Part shown: positions 17,563 to 26,342 of the stretch, in pieces
How positions within the stretch are numbered: position 1 is the stretch's first letter
Layout of the letters: each line of letters opens with the position of its first letter
Assembly (NCBI RefSeq): GCF_003610895.1
Contig: NZ_MCAS01000067.1
Location: 62,001 to 126,000, forward strand
Length of the DNA stretch: 64,000 bases
From: Paraburkholderia fungorum
Lineage (GTDB): Bacteria; Pseudomonadota; Gammaproteobacteria; Burkholderiales; Burkholderiaceae
Reading direction: 5' to 3'
Position numbers and translations under genes: made by a program
The notes under the pieces: generated by a model
The model's input: the letters and a program-made list of their open reading frames with translations, nothing else
Database searches by the model: none
What the model was told of the DNA's origin: nothing

Positions 17563-18128
17563 GGTGCGGCCCTCGACGCGATGTAGATGCTGAGCGGCGT
17601 GAGCACCAGCATCGTCGGCAGAAGCGGCAGACGCATGATGGCAATCGCGATGAAACCGAGCGCCGCGATAAGCGCGGCCATCGGTTTATTGCGCAACGGC
17701 AGCAGGATTTTCACGGCCATCGAGATCAGCAGACCGGACGCCGCAGCGGCGAGACCGGCAAACAGATGGCGAACGTGCGGGTCGTTCTGCGTATGTTCGT
17801 ACAGCACGCCAAGGCCGATCACCACCAGCGACGGCCCCGCGATCAACCCGAGCAATCCCGCCAGCGCACCCGGCACGCCGCGAAAGCGCATCCCGATCGC
17901 TACCGAAAGGTTGATTACGTTGCCGCCCGGTAAGAACTGGCATAAGCCGAGCAAATCGGTGAATTCCGCGCCGGTCAGCCAGCGCCGCTGCTCGACCAGG
18001 GCGCGCCGTGCCAGCGGCAGCGCCCCGCCGAACGAGATCAGCCCGAGGCCGAGAAAGCCGCCAAAAATTTCCTGCAGTGTGGGCGTGGGCGCGAGAGCGG
18101 CCTCGGCCGAAGTGAGATCCTGATCCAT
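17559..18128 (-). CDS. Chromate transporter, N-terminal-type half (CHR family, short chain)
   Basis: A 189-residue membrane protein with the CHR motif FLGLGLISFGGALPLARRAL near residues 25-45 and FLPGGNVINLSVAIG near 85. Start chosen at MDQDLTSAEAALAPTPTLQE, which is the only one giving the family N-terminus; the reading frame extends upstream through the LysR promoter region. It forms an operon with the other half and is divergent from a GcvA-like LysR gene 97 bp away. Confidence 0.88.
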   Translation of the reverse strand: MDQDLTSAEAALAPTPTLQEIFGGFLGLGLISFGGALPLARRALVEQRRWLTGAEFTDLLGLCQFLPGGNVINLSVAIGMRFRGVPGALAGLLGLIAGPSLVVIGLGVLYEHTQNDPHVRHLFAGLAAAASGLLISMAVKILLPLRNKPMAALIAALGFIAIAIMRLPLLPTMLVLTPLSIYIASRAAP

Positions 18129-18225
18129 ATCGCTAAGCTTCCAGTTCAAGCTCAGGAGGTTAGCGCCGAACCGGCTCCAGGCAAAACGATTTTTGAGCGC
18201 GCCTTTGTGACTTAGAATCACAAGC

Positions 18226-19143
18226 ATGGCCCGTAATCTTCCTCCCTTCCCCGCGCTGCGTGCCTTCGAAGCTGCCGCGCGGCATGAAAGCTTCACCGCC
18301 GCGGCGAACGAATTGCATGTGACGCACGGTGCAATCAGCCGGCAAGTTGCGTCTTTCGAAACCTGGCTCGGTGTGCAGGTGTTCCATCGACGCGGCAAGC
18401 GCGTGCGCCTGACCGACGACGGCCGCCGTTATCTGGCCACCGTGCAGGCCGCGTTCGACAGCATCGCGCTGGCCACGGACCAACTGCGTGATACGGGTGT
18501 AGTTCACGTTTTAAGGGTGAATGCGCTGCCGACCTTCGCAATGAAATGGCTGCTGCCGCGACTCCATCAGTTCCAGCGCAAAGTACCGAATGTGGAACTG
18601 CGCTTGTCGACTTCAAACGCACCGGTCGAAACGCTGGACAGCTTCGACGTCGCGGTGCGGCGTGGTCCGGCGCATTGGCCGAACTGCGTGAGCGGCCATT
18701 TCCTTGGCGAGAGCGAAATCCCGGTGTGCAGCCCGGCGCTCCTGCAACGCTCGCCGATCAAGGTGGCCGACGATCTCGCGAAGCACGTGCTGCTGCATTC
18801 GGACACGCGGCCCGACGCGTGGAGTAACTGGTTATCGGCAGCAGGGGTCACCGCGAAATGCCGGAAAAAGCAGTCGTTCGATCACTTCTATCTGGCCTTG
18901 CAGGCGGCGGTGGACGGTCTCGGCGTGGCGCTCGGTCCGTTGCCTTTGCTGGCGGATGAGCTGGCATCGGGGCGGCTCGTTGTGCCCCTGTCTGGTCCAC
19001 GTATCGATGCACGCGGTTATTGGTGGGTGGCGAGGCGGGAGGTCGCGCAGGCGCCGCTCGTGGCGCAGTTCTGCCAATGGCTGCAGGCGCAGGGGGATCA
19101 GACTGATGTGGCGGAAGCGAGCGGCCTGGAGGCCGCCCGCTAG
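18226..19143 (+). CDS. LysR-family regulator, GcvA-like
   Basis: A 305-residue LysR protein with the start ARNLPPFPALRAFEAAARHE and helix-turn-helix SFTAAANELHVTHGAISRQV, the GcvA/AmpR-like subgroup signature. The effector domain begins near residue 90. It is divergent from the two-gene chromate transporter and the likely regulator of it. The ligand is unknown. Confidence 0.88.
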   Translation: MARNLPPFPALRAFEAAARHESFTAAANELHVTHGAISRQVASFETWLGVQVFHRRGKRVRLTDDGRRYLATVQAAFDSIALATDQLRDTGVVHVLRVNALPTFAMKWLLPRLHQFQRKVPNVELRLSTSNAPVETLDSFDVAVRRGPAHWPNCVSGHFLGESEIPVCSPALLQRSPIKVADDLAKHVLLHSDTRPDAWSNWLSAAGVTAKCRKKQSFDHFYLALQAAVDGLGVALGPLPLLADELASGRLVVPLSGPRIDARGYWWVARREVAQAPLVAQFCQWLQAQGDQTDVAEASGLEAAR

Positions 19144-19239
19144 AACCCGCGCACGTTGCTCAATGCGGCTTGAATAGTGCGCAGTTGTACGCAGTTACCG
19201 GGCGCACTTGCTTCACGCACGGGGCGCGAAGATACAGCT

Positions 19240-19983
19240 TTACAGATAGAACATCCGGTCTTCATCCGACTTGGCCGGATGAGGCTCGGCTTCTTCGCGG
19301 TCTTCGTAGAACTTCAGCACCGCTTCGAGCACCTGGTCCGGATCGTCGATCACCTGCATCAAGTCCATATCTGTCGGATTGATCAGGCCCATCGGCGTGA
19401 GCGAATTCTTGAACCACGCAAGCAGGCCTTCCCAGAATTCGCCGCCCACCAGAATGATCGGCACGTGGCGCGATTTCTTGGTTTGAATCAGCGTGAGGAC
19501 TTCGGCGAGCTCGTCAAGCGTGCCGAAGCCGCCAGGCATGACGATCACCGCATCCGAGTTCTTGACGAACGTGACCTTGCGCGTGAAGAAGTGGCGAAAA
19601 CGCAGCGAAATGTCCTGCCACTGATTGCCCGATTGCTCGTGCGGCAGTTCGATATTCAGGCCGACCGAAGGGGCCTTGCCGGCATGAGCGCCCTTGTTGG
19701 CGGCTTCCATAATGCCGGGGCCGCCGCCGGAGATGACCGCGAAGCCCGCGTCCGACAGTTTGCGCGCGATTTGCGTGGCGAGTTTGTAATAGGGCGAGTT
19801 CGGTTTCAGGCGCGCTGAACCGTAGATGCTGACAGCCGGACGAATCTCCGAGAGGTACTCGGTCGCCTCGATAAACTCTGCCATAATCGTGAACATCTGC
19901 CACGATGCGCGGGCCTTCTTAGCCGTAGCGCGCTCTTGATCTGCGAGTGATCGCAGACTCGGAATCACTTTTCTCTTAGTCAT
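19240..19983 (-). CDS. LOG-family protein (TIGR00730, cytokinin-activating phosphoribohydrolase-like)
   Basis: A 247-residue Rossmann-fold protein. The LOG signature PGGFGTLDE is at residues 150-158 and the upstream catalytic element SGGGPGIMEAANKGA at 85-99. Family enzymes release the base from cytokinin or purine nucleoside monophosphates; in bacteria the physiological role is often nucleotide salvage. The long N-terminal helix (ATAKKARASWQMFTIMAEFI) is normal in Burkholderia. Its start codon is one base away from the polA start on the opposite strand, so the promoters must overlap each other's coding sequence. Confidence 0.88.
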   Translation of the reverse strand: MTKRKVIPSLRSLADQERATAKKARASWQMFTIMAEFIEATEYLSEIRPAVSIYGSARLKPNSPYYKLATQIARKLSDAGFAVISGGGPGIMEAANKGAHAGKAPSVGLNIELPHEQSGNQWQDISLRFRHFFTRKVTFVKNSDAVIVMPGGFGTLDELAEVLTLIQTKKSRHVPIILVGGEFWEGLLAWFKNSLTPMGLINPTDMDLMQVIDDPDQVLEAVLKFYEDREEAEPHPAKSDEDRMFYL

Positions 19984-19984
19984 A

Positions 19985-22726
19985 ATGCCTGAAGAACGAA
20001 GCCTTGAAGGTAAGACCCTGCTATTGGTCGACGGTTCGAGTTATCTGTACCGGGCCTACCATGCGATGCCTGATCTGCGCGGACCCGAAGGTGGTCCGAC
20101 GGGTGCGCTCTATGGAATGATCAACATGCTGCGGCGCATGCGCAAGGAAGTCACCGCAGAGTATAGCGCGTGCGTGTTCGACGCCAAGGGCAAAACGTTC
20201 CGTGACGACTGGTATGCCGACTATAAGGCGAACCGGCCGTCCATGCCGGACGACCTCGCCCGCCAGATCGAGCCGATTCACGTCGCCGTGCGCGCGCTCG
20301 GCTGGCCGCTGCTGATGATCGAAGGTGTCGAAGCCGACGACGTGATCGGCACGCTCAGCACCGAGGCCGAAAAACGCGGCATGAATGTGATCGTGTCGAC
20401 TGGGGACAAGGATCTGGCGCAGCTCGTGTCGGATCATGTCACCCTCATCAATACGATGACTAATGAGAAGCTCGACCGCGAAGGCGTGATCGCCAAATTC
20501 GGCGTGCCGCCGGAGCGCATCATCGACTACCTGTCGTTGATCGGCGATACCGTCGACAACGTGCCCGGCGTCGACAAATGCGGGCCGAAAACGGCGATCA
20601 AATGGCTCACGCAGTACGAGACACTCGACGGCATCGTCGCACATGCGGACGAAATTAAAGGTGCGGTAGGAGACAATCTGCGACGTGCGCTCGATTTTCT
20701 GCCGATGGCGAAGAAACTCGTCACCGTCGAGCGGCAATGCGATCTGACCGGCCATATCGTGTCGATCGAGGAAAGCCTGCAAAGCCGGCCGGAATCGCGC
20801 GAGGAATTGCGCGACGTGTTCACGCGCAACGGCTTCAAGACCTGGCTGCGCGAAGTGGAAGTCGCCGAGGTCGTGGAAGGTCCCGAGACCGACGTGCCGC
20901 CGGCGCTCACCGTGGATCACGAACGTCACTACGACACCGTGCAGACCTGGGAACAGTTCGACGCGTGGCTCGAGAAAATCAACGCGGCCGAATTGACCGC
21001 GTTCGATACTGAAACCACCTCGCTCGATCCCATGACCGCGCAAATCGTGGGCGTGTCGTTGTCGGTCGAACCGGGCTATGCCGCTTATGTGCCGCTTGCG
21101 CATCGCGGTCCGGACGCGCCCGTGCAACTGCCGCGCGAGGAAGTGCTGGCAAAGCTCAAGCCGTGGCTGGAGAGTGCCGAACATAAAAAAGTCGGCCAGC
21201 ACATGAAGTACGACGAACAGGTGCTGGCGAACTACGGCATCGAAATGCGCGGCGTCGAACACGACACGCTGCTGGAATCGTACGTGCTCGAGTCGCATCG
21301 CACACACGATATGGACAGCCTCGCGCTGCGCCATCTCGGCATCAAGACGATCAAATACGAAGAGGTCGCGGGTAAGGGCGCATCGCAAATCGGCTTCGAC
21401 GAAGTCGCGTTGGAGCAGGCCGCCGAGTATGCAGCGGAAGACGCCGACATTACCTTGCGTCTGCATCAGGCCTTGTATCCGCAAGTGGCCGCGGAGAAAA
21501 CGCTCGACTACGTGTATCGCGACATCGAAGTGCCCACTTCGCGCGTCTTGCGCAAGATGGAGCGTACCGGTGTGCTGATCGACGCGGAAAAGCTGCGCGC
21601 GCAAAGCAGCGAAATCGCCGCGCGTCTGATTCAACTGGAAAGCGAAGCGTACGTGCTGGCCGGCGGCGAATTCAATCTGGGTTCGCCGAAGCAGATCGGC
21701 CAGATCTTCTTTGAAAAGCTCGAATTGCCGGTGGTCAAGAAGACCCCGAGCGGCGCGCCGTCCACCGACGAAGAAGTGCTGCAAAAGCTCGCCGAAGACT
21801 ATCCGCTGCCGAAGATCCTGCTCGAACACCGCGGTTTGTCGAAGCTGAAATCGACGTATACCGACAAGCTGCCGCGCATGGTCAACGCCACCACCGGCCG
21901 CGTGCATACGAACTATGCGCAGGCGGTAGCGGTCACGGGCCGGCTGGCGTCGAACGATCCGAACCTGCAGAACATTCCCGTGCGCACTGGCGAAGGCCGC
22001 CGCATTCGCGAGGCGTTCATCGCGCCGCCGGGTCACAAGCTCGTGTCCGCCGATTACTCGCAGATCGAGTTGCGCATCATGGCGCACATTTCCGGCGACG
22101 AATCGCTGCTGCGCGCATTCTCCCAAGGCGAAGACATTCACCGCGCCACCGCAGCGGAAATTTTCAGCGTAACGCCGCTCGAAGTCTCGAGCGATCAGCG
22201 GCGCGTGGCGAAGGTCATCAACTTCGGCCTGATCTACGGCATGAGCGCGTTCGGTCTTGCCGCGAACCTCGGCATTACGCGCGACGCAGCGAAGCTGTAT
22301 ATCGACCGCTACTTCGCGCGTTATCCGGGCGTCGCGCGTTATATGGACGAAACGCGTCTGAGCGCGAAGGCCAAGGGCTACGTGGAAACGGCGTTCGGTC
22401 GCCGCCTGTGGCTGCCGGAGATCAACGGCGGTAACGGTCCGCGCCGCCAGGCAGCGGAGCGCGCAGCCATTAATGCGCCGATGCAGGGCACGGCCGCCGA
22501 TCTGATCAAGCTCTCGATGATCGCGGTGCAGAAGTGGATCGAAGAATCGAAGGTCGGCACGCGCATGATCATGCAGGTGCACGACGAACTGATTCTCGAG
22601 GTGCCAGACGCGGAACTGTCCGATGTACGTAAGCGCTTGCCGGAACTGATGTGCGGTGTCGCCGCGCTGAAAGTGCCGCTGGTCGCCGAAGTGGGCGCCG
22701 GCCTGAACTGGGAAGAAGCGCATTGA
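19985..22726 (+). CDS. polA: DNA polymerase I
   Basis: A 913-residue three-domain polymerase: 5' nuclease (1-300, beginning LLLVDGSSYLYRAYHAMPDL), an active-looking 3'-5' exonuclease with FDTETTSLDP near residue 340, and the polymerase. Motif A is ADYSQIELRIMAH near 690, motif B RRVAKVINFGLIYGMSAFGL, and motif C QVHDELILEV near 864. It fills gaps after excision repair and removes Okazaki primers. All catalytic residues expected are present and the length is normal. Confidence 0.97.
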   Translation: MPEERSLEGKTLLLVDGSSYLYRAYHAMPDLRGPEGGPTGALYGMINMLRRMRKEVTAEYSACVFDAKGKTFRDDWYADYKANRPSMPDDLARQIEPIHVAVRALGWPLLMIEGVEADDVIGTLSTEAEKRGMNVIVSTGDKDLAQLVSDHVTLINTMTNEKLDREGVIAKFGVPPERIIDYLSLIGDTVDNVPGVDKCGPKTAIKWLTQYETLDGIVAHADEIKGAVGDNLRRALDFLPMAKKLVTVERQCDLTGHIVSIEESLQSRPESREELRDVFTRNGFKTWLREVEVAEVVEGPETDVPPALTVDHERHYDTVQTWEQFDAWLEKINAAELTAFDTETTSLDPMTAQIVGVSLSVEPGYAAYVPLAHRGPDAPVQLPREEVLAKLKPWLESAEHKKVGQHMKYDEQVLANYGIEMRGVEHDTLLESYVLESHRTHDMDSLALRHLGIKTIKYEEVAGKGASQIGFDEVALEQAAEYAAEDADITLRLHQALYPQVAAEKTLDYVYRDIEVPTSRVLRKMERTGVLIDAEKLRAQSSEIAARLIQLESEAYVLAGGEFNLGSPKQIGQIFFEKLELPVVKKTPSGAPSTDEEVLQKLAEDYPLPKILLEHRGLSKLKSTYTDKLPRMVNATTGRVHTNYAQAVAVTGRLASNDPNLQNIPVRTGEGRRIREAFIAPPGHKLVSADYSQIELRIMAHISGDESLLRAFSQGEDIHRATAAEIFSVTPLEVSSDQRRVAKVINFGLIYGMSAFGLAANLGITRDAAKLYIDRYFARYPGVARYMDETRLSAKAKGYVETAFGRRLWLPEINGGNGPRRQAAERAAINAPMQGTAADLIKLSMIAVQKWIEESKVGTRMIMQVHDELILEVPDAELSDVRKRLPELMCGVAALKVPLVAEVGAGLNWEEAH

Positions 22727-22905
22727 CGTGAATGTGACGAAGGCGCCTGAAAGGCGATAACGTCGTGCACATGTCACATATGCGTATTGATAGCTTGTGA
22801 CAACCCGTACTGCTCGCGGACAATCAGCCAGAACAGGCGGCGCGTTCTTGATGCTCAAGGCGCGCCGTCGCGACGCATAACCCATCGGCAAATACGGAGA
22901 GTTCA

Positions 22906-24255
22906 ATGCATCGTTTTATCGTCGTTGGCGGAGGTGCGGGAGGGCTGGAACTGGCGACACGCTTAGGTGACCGCTATGCGCCTCACAAGAATAAAGGCGG
23001 TGTGCGCGCGCAAGTAACGCTCGTCGACCGTAACCCAACCCATATCTGGAAGCCGCTGCTGCATGAAGTGGCGGCCGGCAGCATGGACCCGTTCACCCAG
23101 GAACTCGAATATGCGGCGCAAGCGCGCTGGCATGGCTTCGAGTTTCAGCAGGGCGAGTTGACCGGGCTGGACCGCGCGAACAAACGTCTCACGCTCGGCA
23201 CCGTGCTCGACGACGATGGCGCCGAATTGCTGCCCGCACGCGAACTCGAATACGACACGCTGATCATCGCGATCGGCAGCACTACGGCGTTCTTCGGCGT
23301 GAAGGGCGCGCCCGAGTTTTCTCTCGCGCTCGACACGGTCAGCCAGGCAGAGCGCTTCCGCAAGCGCCTGATCGCGGCTTGCATGCGCGCTGAGCATCAG
23401 GTGCATGAGCCGGTCGAATCGAACCCGGGTACCTCGCCTTCGTCCGAGCCGCGCATCCAGGTGGCGATCGTCGGCGGCGGCGCGACGGGCGTCGAACTCT
23501 CGGCGGAGTTGCGCAACACGGCCCAGGTGTTGTCCGCTTACGGCTTGCATAAGCTCGATCCGCGGCACGACGTCGGCATCGTGTTGATCGAAGCGGGCCC
23601 GCGCATTTTGCCGGCCTTGCAGGAGCGTGTATCGACCGCCACCGCCGAATTGCTCACCAAGCTCGGCGTGAAGCTGATGATCGGCGAGACCGTGGCGGAA
23701 GTCGCGCCCGGCATGATCCGCACGGCCAGCGGCAAAACCGTGCGTGCGGACCTGACGGTATGGGCGGCAGGCATCAAGGCGCCGGCCGTCCTGAGCGAGC
23801 TCGACGGCCTGCCGGTCAATCGTCTGGGGCAACTCGTCGTGCGCCGCACGCTGCAAACCGAAATCGACGACAACATCTTCGCGCTCGGCGATTGCGCAGC
23901 TTGCCCGTGGCCGGGCAATGAGCGCAACGTGCCGCCGCGGGCACAGGCGGCACACCAGCAGGCGAGCTTCCTGATGAAGGCGCTGGCGGCCCGGCTCGAG
24001 AACAAGCCGCTGCCGGAGTTCACCTACCGCGACTTCGGCTCGCTGGTGTCGCTCGGGCACTTCAGCGCGGTCGGCAATCTGATGGGCGGTGTGATCGGCG
24101 GCAATATGTTGATCGAAGGGCTGTTCGCGCGCTTCATGTACATGTCGCTCTACCGGCTGCATATCGCGGCGTTGCATGGCTACGCGCGGATGGTGCTCGA
24201 CACCTTCGCGCACTGGCTGCGGCGCACCACACTGCCGCGGGTCAAACTGCACTGA
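22906..24255 (+). CDS. ndh: Type II NADH dehydrogenase (NDH-2)
   Basis: A 449-residue two-Rossmann flavoprotein: FAD motif VVGGGAGGLELATRLG at residues 6-21, NAD motif VGGGATGVELSAEL near 187, and the NIFALGDCAACPWPG segment that closes on FAD. The C-terminal amphipathic part (IEGLFARFMYMSLYRLHIAA) is the membrane anchor of NDH-2 enzymes. It passes electrons from NADH to quinone without pumping protons. The gene has AGAG 6 nt before ATG and stands alone. Confidence 0.9.
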   Translation: MHRFIVVGGGAGGLELATRLGDRYAPHKNKGGVRAQVTLVDRNPTHIWKPLLHEVAAGSMDPFTQELEYAAQARWHGFEFQQGELTGLDRANKRLTLGTVLDDDGAELLPARELEYDTLIIAIGSTTAFFGVKGAPEFSLALDTVSQAERFRKRLIAACMRAEHQVHEPVESNPGTSPSSEPRIQVAIVGGGATGVELSAELRNTAQVLSAYGLHKLDPRHDVGIVLIEAGPRILPALQERVSTATAELLTKLGVKLMIGETVAEVAPGMIRTASGKTVRADLTVWAAGIKAPAVLSELDGLPVNRLGQLVVRRTLQTEIDDNIFALGDCAACPWPGNERNVPPRAQAAHQQASFLMKALAARLENKPLPEFTYRDFGSLVSLGHFSAVGNLMGGVIGGNMLIEGLFARFMYMSLYRLHIAALHGYARMVLDTFAHWLRRTTLPRVKLH

Positions 24256-24283
24256 AGCCTGGTGGCAGGCTGAGCGCGCCTGA

Positions 24284-24340
24284 GAAGGGTGCATCTGCAA
24301 CAGGATGCCGCTGAAGCGTATTCTGTTGCATCCACCCTTC
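24284..24340 (+). repeat. Long imperfect hairpin before the dienelactone hydrolase gene
   Basis: Arms GAAGGGTG (24284) and GCAACAG (24297) pair with CTGTTGC (24323) and CACCCTTC (24333), with a 5/3-nt internal loop and a 19-nt end loop. No U-tract follows, and the gene starts 18 bp later, so it is more likely a leader structure than a terminator. Confidence 0.55.
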
Positions 24341-24357
24341 CCCACGAGGAGCGCCGC

Positions 24358-25230
24358 ATGCTGAAACCCGAAATTGACAGCCTGGTCCCGCACGTTCCCT
24401 TCAATCGCCGCACCTTCATCAAAGCCGCGCTCGGCACCGGTTTCGCCGCTGCTGTGCTGCCGGTGTCGGCGCAAACCATCCATACCGATAGCGAGGGTCT
24501 TGAAGCCGGCGAGATCGCGGTACATTCCGGTGACACGCTGGTGCCGGCCTATCGCGCGCAGCCCAAGGGCAAGACGCATTTGCCGGTGATCATCGTCATC
24601 CATGAGGCCTTTGGCGTTCATGAGCATATCGCCGATGTGTGCCGGCGCTTTGCCAAGCTCGGTTATCTGGCGATTGCGCCCGATCTGTTCGTCCGCGAAG
24701 GCGATCCGTCGACGCTGCCGACCATCCAGCAAATCAGCAGTCAAATTCTGAGTAAGGTGCCCGACGAGCAGGCGCTGAGCGATCTCGACGCCACGGTCGC
24801 GTGGGCGGGCGAACACGGCGGCGATCTGAACCGGTTAGGCGTGAATGGCTTTTGCTGGGGAGGACGTATCGCGTGGCTGTATGCCGAGCACAATCCCCGG
24901 CTGAAGGCGGCCGCGGCATGGTATGGCCGGGTCGGCGGCGATCACAGCGCAACGAACCCGGCGAACCCGCTCGACCGTGTGGCCGATCTGCACGCACCCG
25001 TGCTGGGTCTATACGGCCGCCAGGACCAAAGCATTCCGCAGGACACGCTCGAACAGATGAAGCAGGCCATCGCGCAGGGCCCGCAGGCGGGGCGCGGCTC
25101 GCAGTTCGTCGTGTACGACGACGCGGGCCACGCGTTTTTTGCCGACTACCGGCCGAGCTACAAGAAAGTCGATGCTGAAGATGGCTGGCGCCGCGTGCTG
25201 GCGTGGTTCAAGCAGCACGGCGTTGCCTGA
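24358..25230 (+). CDS. Tat-exported dienelactone hydrolase family protein
   Basis: A 290-residue alpha/beta hydrolase. The N-terminus contains a twin-arginine signal (NRRTFIKAALGTGFAAAVLP) cleaved near VSAQ, so the enzyme is folded before export to the periplasm. The catalytic nucleophile is Cys166 in NGFCWGGR, as in dienelactone hydrolases, with Asp in the GLYGRQDQSIP segment and His in DAGHAFFADY. The substrate is unknown. Start chosen at the ATG 24358 after GAGGAG, giving the Tat signal at the proper place. Confidence 0.88.
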   Translation: MLKPEIDSLVPHVPFNRRTFIKAALGTGFAAAVLPVSAQTIHTDSEGLEAGEIAVHSGDTLVPAYRAQPKGKTHLPVIIVIHEAFGVHEHIADVCRRFAKLGYLAIAPDLFVREGDPSTLPTIQQISSQILSKVPDEQALSDLDATVAWAGEHGGDLNRLGVNGFCWGGRIAWLYAEHNPRLKAAAAWYGRVGGDHSATNPANPLDRVADLHAPVLGLYGRQDQSIPQDTLEQMKQAIAQGPQAGRGSQFVVYDDAGHAFFADYRPSYKKVDAEDGWRRVLAWFKQHGVA

Positions 25231-25261
25231 ACCGTTTAAGCCGTTTGGGCGCTCAGGTCGC

Positions 25262-26131
25262 TTAAGGATTCGGACCCGTTGCCACCGGCCGCTTCGGGTC
25301 GGAACTCCATTCGCTCCAGGACCCCGCATAGAGCGCGGCGCCATGCAGGCCCGCAACTTCCATGGCGAGCGCGTTTACACATGCCGTCACGCCCGAGCCG
25401 CACTGCAGCACCACGTGCTCCGGCGACGTGTCGCCCAGCAATGCATGGAATTCCTCGCGTAGCGTGTGGGCCGGTTTGTAGCGGCCGTCGGCGGTGAGGT
25501 TGTCCTTGAAGAACCGGTTGAGCGCGCCAGGAATATGGCCGCCGACGCGATCCAGCGTTTCGTTCTCGCCGCGATAACGATCGTTCGCGCGTGCATCGAC
25601 CACCACGCGTTCTTTCGTGCCCAGATTGCGCTCGACGGTCTGCGCGTCGACGGTGACAGAAAGCGGTGCGCCTGCCTTGAAGTCGCCGGTGTTCTGCGCC
25701 GGCGCGTCCTGCGTCAGCGGATGGCCGGCGGCCTGCCAGGCTTGCAATCCGCCGTCGAGCAGCGCAACCGCGTCGTGGCCGAGCCAGCGCAGCAGCCACC
25801 ATGCACGCGCGGCATACATGCCCCCCTGCGCGTCATAAGCGACTACCTGCTGCCCCTGCTTGAGCCCGCGGGACTCCAGCGTCTCCACCAGCCGCGCGCG
25901 GTCCGGCAGCGGATGGCGGCCATTGCTGCCGTTCTTCGGCCCTGACAGATCGCGATCGAGGTTCAGATAATGCGCACCGGGCAAATGCCCAGCCAGATAG
26001 GCTTTCTCGCCCGCCTCGGTGTCGACCAGATCGAAGCGGCAATCGATGACGAACACGGTGCCCGGCGCGGCAGCCAGCCGTTCCGCGAGGTTGGTCGCGG
26101 AGATGAGTGTGGTGTAGTGAGTGTGCGGCAT
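25262..26131 (-). CDS. sseA: Two-domain sulfurtransferase (rhodanese / 3-mercaptopyruvate sulfurtransferase type)
   Basis: A 289-residue protein with tandem rhodanese domains; the first is inactive (no Cys in the loop following VVAYDAQGGMYAARAWWLL) and the second has the catalytic loop CGSGVTAC with Cys244. CGSGVT is the active-site signature of 3-mercaptopyruvate sulfurtransferases rather than the CRKGVT of thiosulfate rhodaneses. The start MPHTHYTTLISATNLAERLA is chosen since the frame continues upstream without homology. Confidence 0.87.
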   Translation of the reverse strand: MPHTHYTTLISATNLAERLAAAPGTVFVIDCRFDLVDTEAGEKAYLAGHLPGAHYLNLDRDLSGPKNGSNGRHPLPDRARLVETLESRGLKQGQQVVAYDAQGGMYAARAWWLLRWLGHDAVALLDGGLQAWQAAGHPLTQDAPAQNTGDFKAGAPLSVTVDAQTVERNLGTKERVVVDARANDRYRGENETLDRVGGHIPGALNRFFKDNLTADGRYKPAHTLREEFHALLGDTSPEHVVLQCGSGVTACVNALAMEVAGLHGAALYAGSWSEWSSDPKRPVATGPNP

Positions 26132-26237
26132 GACGTCTCCGGTCCCATGCAAGATGGTTGTAAAGCGGGCGATTGCGGCGCTCGCCCGGCGGCTTGGCGC
26201 CGTTAGCGAATGGCCGAACGATACTGATAGTCTAAAC

Positions 26238-26265
26238 AAAAAAAGACGGGCCGAAGCCCGTCTTT
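26238..26265 (-). terminator. Rho-independent terminator of the Rieske oxygenase gene
   Basis: Stem AAAGACGGGC/GCCCGTCTTT with a CGAA loop (TTCG on the transcribed strand), followed on the minus strand by a run of T residues. It lies about 80 bp after the Rieske gene stop. Confidence 0.85.
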
Positions 26266-26342
26266 CCATGCTTTGATGCGGCTCGCGCAAGCGATCGGTT
26301 CAAACGCCGATGCATACGGAGCACGCGCGGACCCCGCGCGGA

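Noticed and set aside
20021-22906. A 961-codon open frame antisense to polA
   Set aside because: Typical high-GC shadow of a real gene; Arg/His-rich composition, no domain, and polA has all its motifs.
22963-24816. A 617-codon antisense frame over ndh and the hydrolase gene
   Set aside because: Spans two convincing genes of the other strand and has no features.
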